Shown here: piece after piece, positions 39,688-49,328 of the stretch
How the letters are laid out: the number at the start of each line of letters is the position of its first letter
Numbering within the stretch: position 1 is the first letter of the stretch
Origin: Nocardiopsis sp. FIRDI 009
GTDB taxonomy: Bacteria; Actinomycetota; Actinomycetes; Streptosporangiales; Streptosporangiaceae
Assembly: GCF_003386285.1 (NCBI RefSeq)
Contig: NZ_QPNC01000033.1
Location: 37,970-101,969 of the forward strand
Reading direction: 5' to 3'
Length of the DNA: 64,000 nucleotides
Made by a program: the position numbers and the translations under genes
The notes under the pieces: model-generated
The model's database searches: none
The model's input: the letters and a program-made list of their open reading frames with translations, nothing else
What the model was told of the DNA's origin: nothing

Positions 39688-40539
39688 CTACACCTTTCGC
39701 GCGGTCGGGCGGGACAGGATTCCGTCGGGGCGCACGCTCAGGACGAGGACCACGACGGCGAGGGCGGCGAGCGTGGCCACCTCGGGCCCCGCGTAGCCGG
39801 ACACGTAGGACATGGCCAGGCCCATGAGCATCCCGCCCAGGAGCGCGCCGAAGGGGCTGTCGAGCCCGCCCACCACGGCGGCGGTGATGCCGAACACGAA
39901 CACGGCGTCGAAGGCGTTCGGGGAGATGAAGGGCGGTCCGGCGAGCATCCCGGCGAGGGCCCCGATGAAGGCGGCCACACCCCAGCCGACGGTCAGCATG
40001 AGCCCGACACTGACCCCGCTGAGCCGGGCGGCCTCGGGGTGGAAGGCGGCCGCGCGCATGCGCAGGCCGAGCGGGGTGAACCGGTACAGGGCGAACAGGA
40101 GCCCGGCCACGGCGGCGACCGAGGCCAGCGCGAAGGCGTCGGCCGGGGAGAAGCGCCCGACGTAACTGAACGCGTAGCCCAGCGCGTGCTGCTCGTTGCC
40201 CCACACCATCCCGACCGCGCCCTGGACGACCAGGAGGAGCCCGAGGGTGACGATGACGGCGTTGAGCTCCGAGGCCCGCGCGATGGGCCGGATGACCACC
40301 CGCTCCACCAGCGCCCCGGCCACCGGACCGGCGACGAGCGCCGCGGCGAACCCGAGCCAGTAGGAGCCGGTGAGCTGGGTGACGGTGTAGGCGGTGTACA
40401 CCGAGATCAGGGCGAGCGCCGGTTGGGCGAAGTTCACCAGGCGCGTGGCCTGGTAGATGATGACGAGCGAGAGCGCGAGCGCCGCGTAGGCGGCCCCGGA
40501 CGCCAGCCCGTTGAGGGTCAGGTTGACGAAGTGGGTCAT
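39688..40539 (-). CDS. livH: ABC transporter permease, LivH type
   Basis: This 283-residue membrane protein begins NLTLNGLASGAAYAALALSLVIIYQATRLVNFAQ, the usual LivH opening, and carries GLDSPFGALLGGMLMGLA near the end. It has about eight hydrophobic segments. It lies between livF and livM with short gaps and is the second channel subunit. Confidence 0.88.
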   Translation of the reverse strand: MTHFVNLTLNGLASGAAYAALALSLVIIYQATRLVNFAQPALALISVYTAYTVTQLTGSYWLGFAAALVAGPVAGALVERVVIRPIARASELNAVIVTLGLLLVVQGAVGMVWGNEQHALGYAFSYVGRFSPADAFALASVAAVAGLLFALYRFTPLGLRMRAAAFHPEAARLSGVSVGLMLTVGWGVAAFIGALAGMLAGPPFISPNAFDAVFVFGITAAVVGGLDSPFGALLGGMLMGLAMSYVSGYAGPEVATLAALAVVVLVLSVRPDGILSRPTARKV

Positions 40540-40548
40540 GGGGTCTCC

Positions 40549-41268
40549 TCAGAAGCCGAGGTAGGCGTGGCGCGTGCGGTCGTCGGCGAGCAGGTCGGCG
40601 GAGGTCCCCTCGGTGACCACGCGGCCCCGGTTCAGGACGAAGCCGTGGTCGGTGACCGACAGCGCCCCCGCGGCGTTCTGCTCGACGAGGACGACGGTGA
40701 GCCCGGTGTTGTCGCGCAGGTCGCGCAGGAGGGTGAGGATTCGCTGGGTGACCAGGGGCGCCAGGCCGAGGGAGGGCTCGTCCAGGAGCAGGACGCGCGG
40801 CCTGGCCATGAGGGCGCGGCCGATGGCGAGCATCTGGCGCTCGCCTCCGGACAGGGTCCCGGCGGCCCGGTGGCGGCGCTCGGCCAGGGGTGGGAAGAGG
40901 TCCATGACCTCGTCCATCGTCGCCGTGTCGCGCCGGGAGGAGCGCCAGAGCGCCCCCAGTCGGAGGTTCTCCTCCACGGTGAGCTCGACGATCACGCCGC
41001 CGCCCTCGGGCACGTGGGCCAGGCCCCGGGTGATGACGCGTTCGGCGGGCAGGCGGGTGAGGTCCTCCCCGTCCAGCAGGACCCGGCCCGAGGTGGCCGG
41101 GTGGAGGCCGGTGAGGGTGCGCAGGAGGGTGGTCTTGCCCGCGCCGTTGGCGCCGAGGACGGCGCACATGCCCCGGGCGGGGACGGCCAGCGAGACGCCG
41201 TCGAGGGCCCGGACGGCGCCGTGGTGGGCGTGGAGGCCGTCCACGCGCAGGAGGGGTTCGGTGCTCAT
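40549..41268 (-). CDS. livF: ABC transporter ATP-binding protein, LivF type
   Basis: This 239-residue ATPase has Walker A GANGAGKTT, signature LSGGERQM and Walker B VLLLDEPSLGLAP, followed by LVEQNAAGAL, all typical of LivF. Its start overlaps the livG stop by 4 bp. Confidence 0.9.
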   Translation of the reverse strand: MSTEPLLRVDGLHAHHGAVRALDGVSLAVPARGMCAVLGANGAGKTTLLRTLTGLHPATSGRVLLDGEDLTRLPAERVITRGLAHVPEGGGVIVELTVEENLRLGALWRSSRRDTATMDEVMDLFPPLAERRHRAAGTLSGGERQMLAIGRALMARPRVLLLDEPSLGLAPLVTQRILTLLRDLRDNTGLTVVLVEQNAAGALSVTDHGFVLNRGRVVTEGTSADLLADDRTRHAYLGF

Positions 41269-42101
41269 CGGGCCGCTCCGTCGTCGGTGGGGGTGGGGGC
41301 GGTGTCCGCGGCCGGGTCGGGGCCGTCGGCGGAGGCGCCGAGGTAGGCGCGCGTGACGGCGGGGTCGGCGCGGACCTCGTCGGGGGTCCCGGTGGAGATG
41401 ACCCGGCCGAAGTCGAGCACGACGATGTGGTCGCACACGTCCATGACCAGGTCCATGTGGTGCTCGACGAGCACGACCGCCATGCTCGTGCGGAAGGAGC
41501 GGATCTGCTCGGCCAGCGTGTCCATCTGCCGTCCGGACAGCCCGCTGGCGGGTTCGTCCAGGAGGAGGAGTTCGGGGTCGCTGACGCAGGCGCGCGCTAG
41601 GGCGACCTGTTTCTGGATGCCGTAGGGCAGGGTTCCGGGCAGGCGGTGGGCGTGCTCGGCCACACCGAAGCGGTCGAGGGCGGCCAGGGCGCGGGAGCGG
41701 AGTTCGCGCTCGTCCCGGTGGTGCCGCCCCAGGCCGGTGACCATCGACAGCGGTCCGCCGCGCGCGAGGCGGTCGGCGCCCGCGACGACGTTGTCCAGGA
41801 CGGTCATCCTCGCGAAGAGGTTGAGCCCCTGGAAGGTGCGGGAGATCCCGGAGCGGGCCAGGCCGTGGGGGCCGCGGCCGGACTGGGGCCCGCCCTTCCA
41901 GGTGAGCGTCCCGGCGTTGGGGCGCAGGATGCCGGAGAGGACGTTGAACAGCGTCGTCTTCCCGGCCCCGTTGGGCCCGATCAGCCCGACGACGGACCCG
42001 GGCGCGACCCGGAGTCCGACGCCGTCGAGGGCGGTCAGCCCCCCGAAGCGCACGGTCACCCCGTCCGCACTCAGGAGCTGGTCGCCTGCGGTCGTTGTCA
42101 T
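41265..42101 (-). CDS. livG: ABC transporter ATP-binding protein, LivG type
   Basis: This 278-residue ATPase has Walker A GPNGAGKTT, GISRTFQGLNLFARMTVLDNV (the LivG Q-loop region), a degenerate signature LPYGIQKQVALARA and Walker B LLLLDEPASGLS. It is the first gene of the five-gene livGFHM-binding protein operon. The signature's PYG-Q in place of LSGGQ is common in this subfamily. A Pro/Asp-rich tail follows. Confidence 0.9.
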   Translation of the reverse strand: MTTTAGDQLLSADGVTVRFGGLTALDGVGLRVAPGSVVGLIGPNGAGKTTLFNVLSGILRPNAGTLTWKGGPQSGRGPHGLARSGISRTFQGLNLFARMTVLDNVVAGADRLARGGPLSMVTGLGRHHRDERELRSRALAALDRFGVAEHAHRLPGTLPYGIQKQVALARACVSDPELLLLDEPASGLSGRQMDTLAEQIRSFRTSMAVVLVEHHMDLVMDVCDHIVVLDFGRVISTGTPDEVRADPAVTRAYLGASADGPDPAADTAPTPTDDGAAR

Positions 42102-42133
42102 GGCTGCCTCTCTCGCGGTTGCCGTCCGGCGGT

Positions 42134-42155
42134 CCGTACCGACCAGTTGGTACGG
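42134..42155 (-). promoter_or_regulatory. Inverted repeat upstream of livG
   Basis: CCGTACC and GGTACGG (7-bp arms, 8-base spacer containing CCAGTT) lie 33 bp before the livG start, in the only gap between the LuxR gene and the transporter. The position suits an operator for the transporter operon. The protein that binds it is unknown; the adjacent LuxR protein is one candidate. Confidence 0.45.
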
Positions 42156-42254
42156 GTCAGGTGCCCGTCCACTCCGTCGTGTCCGGGCCGGTGGGGCGCG
42201 TGCCCCGGGGGTTCGGGCCGTGCGGCGGGCACCGGGGTGTGGTGCCCGCCCCCG

Positions 42255-45056
42255 TCAGTTGAGGAGACGGGCCAGATCCACCCGGGAGCGGATGTTGAGC
42301 TTGCGGAAGATGCCGCGCAGATGGTGTTCGACCGTGCGCGGACTGATGAACATGTGCGCGGCCACCTCGCGGTTGGTCGCGCCGTCGGCGACCAGCCGGG
42401 CGATCTGCTGCTGTTGGGCGGTCAGGTCGCCGGTGGCGGACGTGTCGGGGTCGCGTTCGGCGGTCCCGATCGCCCGCAACTCGGCCCGCGTCTGGCGGAC
42501 CCAGAGCCGTGCGCCGAAGCGCTCGAAGGACTCCAGCGCGTCGTACAGGTGCTCGCGCGCCCGGCCGGGCAGGCGGGCGCGGCGCAGGAAGGCGCCGAAC
42601 AGCAGGTGGGTGCGCGCCTGCTCGACGTCGTCGTCACCGCACTCCCGGTGCAGGGCCAGGGCGTTCTCGAAGTGGTCGGCGGCCCCGTCCCCCGTCGCCA
42701 GCAGCCCGCGACCGCGCGCCGCCAGGGCGCGGGCGCTCGGGCTCCCGATCCCCTCCGCCCACCGCTCGTACCCCGCCAGCGAGGTGCGGGCCCACTCGGT
42801 CTCCCCCATCCGGGTGGCCGCCTCCACGAAGTGCGGCGCGGTGAGCAGGCGCATCGTGGGGTGCCCGTGCCCCGGACCGGCGTGGACCAGGGCGCGCAGC
42901 CGGAAGAACGCCTCCGCCGCGTTGCCGCGCGACAGCTCCAGGACGGCCAGCGCCCAGGCCGCCAGGGCGGCCGGGAGTCCGAGGCTCTGCTCCCCGGCCT
43001 GGGCGGTCACCGCGCGGGCCCGGATGCGGCAGGTGTCCACGTCCCCCTGGATGGCGGCGATCATCGCCAGGGAGGCGAGGTGCTGCGTCGCCCACACCGG
43101 CTGCCCGTACTCGCGCGCCGCCCTCAGCCCGCTGAGCGCGTGCCCCGCGGCGGAGGGGAAGCGGCCGCTCCAGAACTCGGAGAAGACCTGGAAGCCGAGC
43201 GCCGCCGGGACGGTCGCGTACTCGCCCCGGGTGGTGCCCACGTCCACGGCCCGGCTGGTCACCGCGCGCACGAACGGCGCGTCCCCGAGCCGGAGCCCGC
43301 TGACGCCCGCCCAGATGAGCTCGGAGGGCTTGTCCATGCCCTCGGACAGGCGCACGGACTCCCGCAGGAGCGGGGTGGACGTCACGTAGTCGCCCCGGAA
43401 GGACAGGGCGCACCCTTTGAGGAAGGCGGCGACCAGGCGCATCGACGCGGAGTCGTCGGGACGCACCAGGGGGACGGCCAGCTCGGCGGCCCGGCCGTGG
43501 CGGACCGGGTCGCCCGCCAGGGAGGCGGAGTCCGCGGAGCGCACCAGGGCGCGCAGGGCCAGGGCGCGGTCGTGCGCGATCAGCTCCCGGCCGACGGCGA
43601 GCAGGCGTTCGGCGGCGTCGATGGCGTTGCCGCCCCGCATGGAGAGCTGGGCCTCGACGAGGTCGATGATCGCGCGGCGGCGGTCGGAGACGGCCAGCGG
43701 GCGGGCCCGGTCGAGCAGGCGCGCGGCCCGGGCGGTGCCGCCGCCCGAGTACGCCTGGTAGGCGGCGGTGGCCAGGCGGCAGGCGCGGACGTCGGGGTCG
43801 GGGGTCAGGTGGGCGGCGCGCTCGTGGGCGTGGGAGGCGGCGCTCGGCCCCTCCAACCGCTGGGCCCGCAGGGCGGCGGACTCGACGGCGTCGGCGAGGG
43901 CGGCGTCGGGGGAGCCCGCGCCGGCGGCGGCGTGCCGGGAGAACTCGACCGGGGCGTACTCCGGGTCGATCGCCCCGGCGAGGGCGCCGTGGGCCGCGCG
44001 CAGGCGCCCGGCGGGGGCGTCCTGGGCGATGGCCTCGCGGAGGAGGGGGTCGGGGAAGAGGACGGTCGCGCCCTCGACCCGGACCAGCCCGAGCTCCTCG
44101 GCGGGTTCGAGGCCGTGGACGGTCAGGTCGGGGGTGCCGCCGGCCTCGGTCAGCAGGCGCACGTCGGGGTCCGTGGCCAGGGCGGCGACGAGGAGGAGGT
44201 GGCGCACCTCCTCGGGGAGTCCGCGGTAGCCGGTGAGCAGGGCGGACCGCAGCCGGGCCGGCAGGCGCAGCGGTTCGGGGAGCGGTTCCTCACCGCGCAG
44301 TTGGGCCTCGGACAGGGAGCGGAGGTGGCTGATGGCCACCTCCGGGTTGCCGTGGGCCGCCCGGACGAGGGCGGTGCGCACGCCCGAGGCCGGGCTGAGG
44401 GGGGCGCGGTCGGTGATGACGTCGTGGACCGCGCGCTCGGTCAGGGGTGGGAGGACGTGCTCGGCGACGCCGGGGACGAGGGTGTCGGGGGCGGGCTCGT
44501 CGTGGCCGCCGCCCGGGGGCTTGCCGTGGCCGCCGCGCGCGGTGAACACGGCCGAGACGGGGAGCCCGGACAGGCGGCGGGCGACGAAGGACAGAGCCTC
44601 CAGTGAGGGGGCGTCGAGGTGGTCTGCGTCGTCGACGCAGACCAGGACGGGGGACTCCTCGGCGGTGCGGCGGAGGAGGTCGAGGACCGCCGTGTACAGG
44701 GCGAACCGGTCCGGGGCCGCGAGGACGCCCTGGGTGAGGGCGGCGCGGAGGAGGTCGCGGCGGTGGTCAGCGAGCCGGTCGGCCCCGGACTCGACGGGGC
44801 GCAGGAGCCGGTGCAGCCCGGCGAGCGGGAGGTCGGCCTCGGAGGGGACCCCGGCCGCGTGCAGGACGGTGAGATCACCGGCGGCCGAGCGCGCGTGGTC
44901 GAGAAGGGCGGTCCTGCCGCGTCCGGGTCCTCCGGAGAGGAGGACGGACGCACCGCTCCCGGACCTCGCGCCGTCGAGTACGTCCGCGAGGATCCGCTGC
45001 TCTTCGTCCCGGCCCCGGAGGCGGATGTCCTGGGGGTCCGTGTTCCTGCCAGCCAC
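42255..45056 (-). CDS. Large LuxR-family (LAL) transcriptional regulator
   Basis: About 933 residues from the GTG at 45056; the start is uncertain because no ribosome-binding site is clear and in-frame starts lie further upstream. An N-terminal ATPase domain has Walker A SGGPGRGRT, where the usual Lys is Arg48, and Walker B VLVCVDDADHLD. A long helical repeat region follows, then a LuxR helix-turn-helix at the C-terminus (LTAQQQQIARLVADGATNREVAAHMFISPRTVEHHLRGIFRKL). LAL regulators activate nearby operons; the liv transporter downstream is the natural target. Confidence 0.85.
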   Translation of the reverse strand: MAGRNTDPQDIRLRGRDEEQRILADVLDGARSGSGASVLLSGGPGRGRTALLDHARSAAGDLTVLHAAGVPSEADLPLAGLHRLLRPVESGADRLADHRRDLLRAALTQGVLAAPDRFALYTAVLDLLRRTAEESPVLVCVDDADHLDAPSLEALSFVARRLSGLPVSAVFTARGGHGKPPGGGHDEPAPDTLVPGVAEHVLPPLTERAVHDVITDRAPLSPASGVRTALVRAAHGNPEVAISHLRSLSEAQLRGEEPLPEPLRLPARLRSALLTGYRGLPEEVRHLLLVAALATDPDVRLLTEAGGTPDLTVHGLEPAEELGLVRVEGATVLFPDPLLREAIAQDAPAGRLRAAHGALAGAIDPEYAPVEFSRHAAAGAGSPDAALADAVESAALRAQRLEGPSAASHAHERAAHLTPDPDVRACRLATAAYQAYSGGGTARAARLLDRARPLAVSDRRRAIIDLVEAQLSMRGGNAIDAAERLLAVGRELIAHDRALALRALVRSADSASLAGDPVRHGRAAELAVPLVRPDDSASMRLVAAFLKGCALSFRGDYVTSTPLLRESVRLSEGMDKPSELIWAGVSGLRLGDAPFVRAVTSRAVDVGTTRGEYATVPAALGFQVFSEFWSGRFPSAAGHALSGLRAAREYGQPVWATQHLASLAMIAAIQGDVDTCRIRARAVTAQAGEQSLGLPAALAAWALAVLELSRGNAAEAFFRLRALVHAGPGHGHPTMRLLTAPHFVEAATRMGETEWARTSLAGYERWAEGIGSPSARALAARGRGLLATGDGAADHFENALALHRECGDDDVEQARTHLLFGAFLRRARLPGRAREHLYDALESFERFGARLWVRQTRAELRAIGTAERDPDTSATGDLTAQQQQIARLVADGATNREVAAHMFISPRTVEHHLRGIFRKLNIRSRVDLARLLN

Positions 45057-45492
45057 ACGCCGACGATCGCACACGAACACCCCGTCGCGGCAGGTGCGAG
45101 CACACATACTGGTCGATTCACCGATACCCGGACGGAGTCGCACGAGACGGGTGCGCGACGGCTCCGGAGGGGCGGGAGAGCGCCGTGTCGGCCGAGCCGC
45201 CCAGTGTGTCACCGGAGCGTTCACCTGCGCATCCTCCATCCCGCGATGGTGTCAGGAGTCACACACGGGAGTGGCGGCGGCCTCATTCGGGGCCTCCTCG
45301 GCGGCCACCGGCCGGTTATCAAGCCGTAATCTCCCGGCAACACCACCACGCGATACCGACATTTAGGGCATAACGTCCCTCGGATAGCGTTTTGTCCTCC
45401 CGGGGACACTGTCGCGGGCGCTCGGTACGGGATATCCAGTGCGAGACGCTCCCCCGGGGCGGGGGACGGGACACCAGAAGGGACCCACGTCC
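45057..45492. other. Divergent promoter region between LuxR and GCS2 genes
   Basis: This 436-bp gap has an AT-richer core at 45315-45400 (CGGTTATCAAGCCGTAATCT, ATTTAGGGCATAACG), which is the likely promoter zone for the GCS2 gene and perhaps for the LuxR gene. No ORF is supported in the core; the LuxR reading frame stays open to 45239, so some of this could be its true N-terminus. Confidence 0.4.
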
Positions 45493-46665
45493 ATGGAGAA
45501 CCGCTTCCTGGCCGCGCACGGCACGCGGGAACGCTCCCCGGTCGGCACCCGTGCCGACGCGCGGACGGCCCCTCCCACGTTCGGTGTCGAGGAGGAGTTC
45601 TTCGTCGTCGACCCCCGCAGCCGGCGCATCCTGTCGCGGGCCCCCGACGTGCTGTCGAACGTCCGCCACCTCGACGGACACCTGTGCGGCGAGTTCACCC
45701 GCGCCCAGGTGGAGAGCAACAGCCCGGTGTGCGGCACCTCCGAGGACGCCGCGCGCTTCCTCCACTCGGCCCGCCGCGAACTGGTCCGGGCCGCCGCACG
45801 GGCCGGACTGGCGGTCGTCGCCTCCGGCACCCCCGTTCTGGGCGACCCGGCCCAGGCACGGGTCAGCGACGGGCGGCGGTACGCGGACATCGCCACCCAC
45901 TTCGGCGCGTTACGCGAGGCCCACGTGGTGTGCGGCTGCCACGTCCACGTCGGCATCCCCGACCGCGGGACCGCCGTCGAGGTCGGCGGACACCTGCGCC
46001 GCTGGCTGCCCTTCCTCGTGGCGCTGTCGGCCAACTCGCCGTTCCAGGCGGGGCGGGACACCGGGTACGCCAGTTGGCGCACCATCACCTGGAACCGGCT
46101 CCCGTCGGCCGGGCCGCCGCCGCTCTTCCGTTCCCTGGCCGAACACGAACGCACCGTCAGCGCGCTCGCCGGGTGCGGCGCCATCCTCGACCGGCACATG
46201 GTCTACTGGGACGTCCGCCTCTCCGACCACCTGCCCACCCTGGAGATCCGGGTGGGCGACGTCGCCGCCACCGCCGACGAGGCGCTGCTCTTCGCCGCGC
46301 TGACCCGGGGACTGGTCTCCCGGATACTCGCCGACGTCGGCGGCGGGGCGCCCGCACCGGAGATCGACGCCCCCGCGTTGCGCGCCGCCGTCTGGCGGGC
46401 CGCCCGCGACGGGCTGGAGGGCCGGGTGCCCGACCCGTTGACCGGCGAGTGCCTGCCGGGCCCCCTCGCCATGGACCGGATGCTCGGCGCGGCCCTGCCG
46501 GGGCTGGAGGCGAACGGGGACGCCGACCTCGTGGTCGGGCTGCTCGACCGGGTGCGCGCCGCCGGGTCGGGCGCCGCCCGCCAGCGCGCGTACCTGGAGC
46601 GGCGGGGCCGCATCACCGACGTCGTGGACCACCTGGCCGCCCAGACCGGGGAGGGGCTTCCCTAG
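45493..46665 (+). CDS. GCS2-family carboxylate-amine ligase (YbdK-like)
   Basis: This 390-residue enzyme of the glutamate-cysteine ligase family 2 has TFGVEEEFFVVDP near the N-terminus, EFTRAQVESNSPVC, CGCHVHVGIPD and LEIRVGDV, all conserved. The ATG at 45493 has GAAGGGA ten bases before it. Family members join glutamate to an amine using ATP; in actinobacteria their native amine is often unknown (mycothiol producers do not need glutathione). Ergothioneine-type glutamylcysteine formation is an alternative, but no egt genes are close. Confidence 0.85.
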   Translation: MENRFLAAHGTRERSPVGTRADARTAPPTFGVEEEFFVVDPRSRRILSRAPDVLSNVRHLDGHLCGEFTRAQVESNSPVCGTSEDAARFLHSARRELVRAAARAGLAVVASGTPVLGDPAQARVSDGRRYADIATHFGALREAHVVCGCHVHVGIPDRGTAVEVGGHLRRWLPFLVALSANSPFQAGRDTGYASWRTITWNRLPSAGPPPLFRSLAEHERTVSALAGCGAILDRHMVYWDVRLSDHLPTLEIRVGDVAATADEALLFAALTRGLVSRILADVGGGAPAPEIDAPALRAAVWRAARDGLEGRVPDPLTGECLPGPLAMDRMLGAALPGLEANGDADLVVGLLDRVRAAGSGAARQRAYLERRGRITDVVDHLAAQTGEGLP

Positions 46666-46688
46666 GGGTGACGTCGCCCTCCACCGCC

Positions 46689-46723
46689 CGGGGGCGCCCC
46701 GCCGGCAGAGCGGGACACCCCCG
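46689..46723. terminator. Hairpin between GCS2 and PfkB genes
   Basis: CGGGGG-CGC-CCCGC pairs with GCGGG-ACA-CCCCCG (6 plus 5 bp with a 3x3 internal loop) between convergent genes. Confidence 0.5.
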
Positions 46724-46736
46724 ACCGCCCCGCGCG

Positions 46737-47732
46737 TCAGCCGAGGCTGCCCGCAGCGCTCACCTCCTCCACCGCGGCGGCGAGTTCGTCCGCCCGGGGC
46801 GGGTCGGCCCCCTCCCGGGTCACCACGCACGCCGCGGCCGCGGCCGCCAGGGTCAGCAGTTCGCGCACGTCGCCGCCGTCCAGACCGGCCAGGCGGGCGC
46901 GCGGGCCCTCGCCCAGCCGTCCGGAGCGGTCGAGCCCGTGCAGGAGGGCGCCCATGAAGGTGTCGCCCGCACCCACGGTGTCGGCCACCCGAACCCGCGG
47001 CGCGGGGACCCGCACCTCACCGGAGTGGGTGACGGCGACGGCGCCCTCCGACCCCAGGGTGGCCACGACCAGCGACGGACCCAGCGCGGCGATCGCGTGG
47101 GCGGCCCGCACCGGGGACAGGCCGGGGTGGAGGAAGGCCAGGTCCTCGTCGCTCGCCTTGACCACGTGCGCCTGCGCGGCGTGGCGCAGCGCCAGCGCAC
47201 GGGCCTCGGCCGGATCACCGATCACGTCGGCGCGGATGTTCGGGTCCATCGTGATCGTGACCCGGTCCCTCCCGTGTTCCCGTCGCAGCAGGGCCTCGAT
47301 CCGCGCGGCCCCCGGTTCACGGAACAGGGCCACCGACGCCGCGTGCACGGCCCTGACCTCCGGTTCCAGCCGGTCGGGCAGCTCACCGGCCCGCCACCGC
47401 CAGTCGGCGGCGTCGTCCATCCGGAAGTCGTAGCGGGCCGCCCCGTCCGGGCCGAGCGTGGCCACGGCCAGGGCGGACGGCTCCTCGGCGGCGATCAGTC
47501 CGGACGGATCGAGCCCCTCCCGCAGGAGCCGCTCGCGGATGCGCTCGCCGAACCCGTCGGCCCCGATCCTGGCCAGCAGGCGGGTCGGCGTGCCCAGGCG
47601 GGCGGCGGCCACCGCCGTGTTGGCCGGTCCACCGCCCGGGACGGCGCGCAGCACGTCGGGCCCGTGGGGTGTGGGCAGCAGATCCATGACGTTCTCCCCG
47701 ACCACCACCAGCCGGGCGTTCCGAGCGCTCAC
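46737..47732 (-). CDS. PfkB-family sugar kinase (fructokinase-like)
   Basis: This 331-residue ribokinase-family enzyme has VPGGGPANTAVAAARLG at the N-terminus for sugar binding and DTVGAGDTFMGALL at the C-terminus, with the catalytic Asp. NIRADVIGD is typical of fructokinases. The GTG start overlaps the isomerase stop by 4 bp. With an AGE-family isomerase upstream, a route from mannose or another aldose to a ketose and then its phosphate is likely. Confidence 0.85.
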   Translation of the reverse strand: MSARNARLVVVGENVMDLLPTPHGPDVLRAVPGGGPANTAVAAARLGTPTRLLARIGADGFGERIRERLLREGLDPSGLIAAEEPSALAVATLGPDGAARYDFRMDDAADWRWRAGELPDRLEPEVRAVHAASVALFREPGAARIEALLRREHGRDRVTITMDPNIRADVIGDPAEARALALRHAAQAHVVKASDEDLAFLHPGLSPVRAAHAIAALGPSLVVATLGSEGAVAVTHSGEVRVPAPRVRVADTVGAGDTFMGALLHGLDRSGRLGEGPRARLAGLDGGDVRELLTLAAAAAACVVTREGADPPRADELAAAVEEVSAAGSLG

Positions 47733-49036
47733 GCCGTCCCTCCGCCCGTGGTCACGCGCTTGCCGCGGGCCGCTCCGGAACCGCCGTCGAGCGCGGCGGC
47801 CAGGGAACCCGCCAGACCGACCTGGGGTAGCAGGCTCGCCTGGTAGGCATGGTAGACGTCCGGTTTGCCCGGCCAGACCGTGGCCGAGGGGCGACCGGCC
47901 GGGTCGAGTTCGTGGTGCCAGCTCCCGTGCTCGCGGTCGAGGTGGTACCGGTCGGCGTAGGCCCACCAGCGGTCGTAGTGGCGCGCGTAGGACTCGTCCC
48001 CGGTCCGGGCGCCGAGCGCCCACGCGGTCATCGTGGCCTCGGCGACCACCCAGTGCATGCGTTCGCGCACGACGGGGCCGTCCGCCCAGTCCAGTGTGTA
48101 GACGAACCCGTCCGCCCCGTCCGCGGACCAGCCCCGGCGGACGGCGTGGTCGAAGAGGCGGACGGCGTCCCCGCGCAGCCAGTCGGGCACGGGTTCGCCC
48201 GCCTCCGCCAACGCCAGCTCCAGGTGGACCAGCAGCCGCGCCCACTCCAGGAGGTGGCCGGTGGTGCTGCCGAAGGGCCGGAAGGGGTCGTCCGGCCGGT
48301 CCCGGTTGTGGTCGGGCAGGGCCCGCCAGTCGGCGGTGAAGTGCTCGGGCAGCCGCCAGTCGTACTCGGCGGCCACCCCGTGCACGAGCCGTTCGGCGAT
48401 GGCGAGCGCCCTGCGCGTCCATTCGTGGTCGCCGGTCGCGTCGGCCGCGGCCAGGAACGCCTCCACACAGTGCATGTTGCTGTTGGCGCCCCGGTAGTCC
48501 TCGGTTTCGGTCCACCCCCGGTCCCAGCTCTCCCGGACGGCGCCCGCAGACTCCTCCCAGAACCGCGTCCCGATCACCCCGAGCGCCTCGTCCAGCAGCT
48601 CGCGCGCGCCGGGACGGTCGGCCCGGACGGCGCTGGCCGCGGCGAGGGCGACGAAGGCGTGCGTGTAGGCGGACTTGCGGAGGACGTCGGGCCCGCCCGC
48701 CTCATGGGAGCGCTCCCACAAAACGTGCCCGGTGGGCGCCTCCTCGAACCAGCCACCCCGCTCGGAGTCCCGTAGGGGTCCGGTGAGGGCGGCCACGCCG
48801 TGGTCGGCCAGGCGTCCGGCGTCCTCCTCTCCGCGCAGGGACGCCAGGGAGAACACGTGCGTCATACGCGCCGTGATCCAGGTGGCGGTGGGCCGCCCCG
48901 CCTCCACCCGCCCGCGCGCGTCCAGCCAGCCGAAGCCGTCGGCCACGGCCGCACGCGCGGCGAAGGAGTACAGCCGTCGCTCCTCGGTCCGCAGCCAGTC
49001 GGGATGCCCCGGTGCGGGATGTCGTGATGCCGTCAA
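47729..49036 (-). CDS. AGE-family aldose-ketose isomerase / epimerase
   Basis: About 435 residues from a TTG start at 49036, chosen because GGAGGAGG lies seven bases before it; a GTG further upstream is possible. The (alpha/alpha)6 barrel signature is visible in GANSNMHCVEAFLAAADATG, RPFGSTTGHLLEWARLL and SWHHELDPAGRP, which carry the catalytic histidines of YihS/mannose isomerase-like proteins. It probably interconverts an aldose and a ketose (mannose-fructose or sulfoquinovose-type) for the coupled PfkB kinase. No sugar transporter is adjacent. Confidence 0.78.
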   Translation of the reverse strand: MTASRHPAPGHPDWLRTEERRLYSFAARAAVADGFGWLDARGRVEAGRPTATWITARMTHVFSLASLRGEEDAGRLADHGVAALTGPLRDSERGGWFEEAPTGHVLWERSHEAGGPDVLRKSAYTHAFVALAAASAVRADRPGARELLDEALGVIGTRFWEESAGAVRESWDRGWTETEDYRGANSNMHCVEAFLAAADATGDHEWTRRALAIAERLVHGVAAEYDWRLPEHFTADWRALPDHNRDRPDDPFRPFGSTTGHLLEWARLLVHLELALAEAGEPVPDWLRGDAVRLFDHAVRRGWSADGADGFVYTLDWADGPVVRERMHWVVAEATMTAWALGARTGDESYARHYDRWWAYADRYHLDREHGSWHHELDPAGRPSATVWPGKPDVYHAYQASLLPQVGLAGSLAAALDGGSGAARGKRVTTGGGTA

Positions 49037-49328
49037 TCCACTGCCTCCTCCGCGTGTCGGTACGCGGTTCACGATATCCGTGCCGCCCCGTCCCCGGGAA
49101 GAAGCCCCCGACGCCTGTGGACGACCTCCGCCGTCCCGAGGGCCGGCACCCGCCCGACGGGACCACGGATACTCCGGTTGCCCGACGGGACCGGCGAGGC
49201 TCTCGGGACGTGTGGGAACCCGGCTCGATACGCTCCAGGTGGACACCACCGGACCACGGATCCGTCGGCACCGGTCAGGCGGCGACCGCTCGACGTACCG
49301 GGGCCGGGCAGCGTGAAGGAGGCGCTTG

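Noticed and set aside
38591..41167. Single 858-codon frame spanning three transporter genes
   Set aside because: Only its last 363 codons are a real permease; the rest is an out-of-frame shadow of livF and livH.
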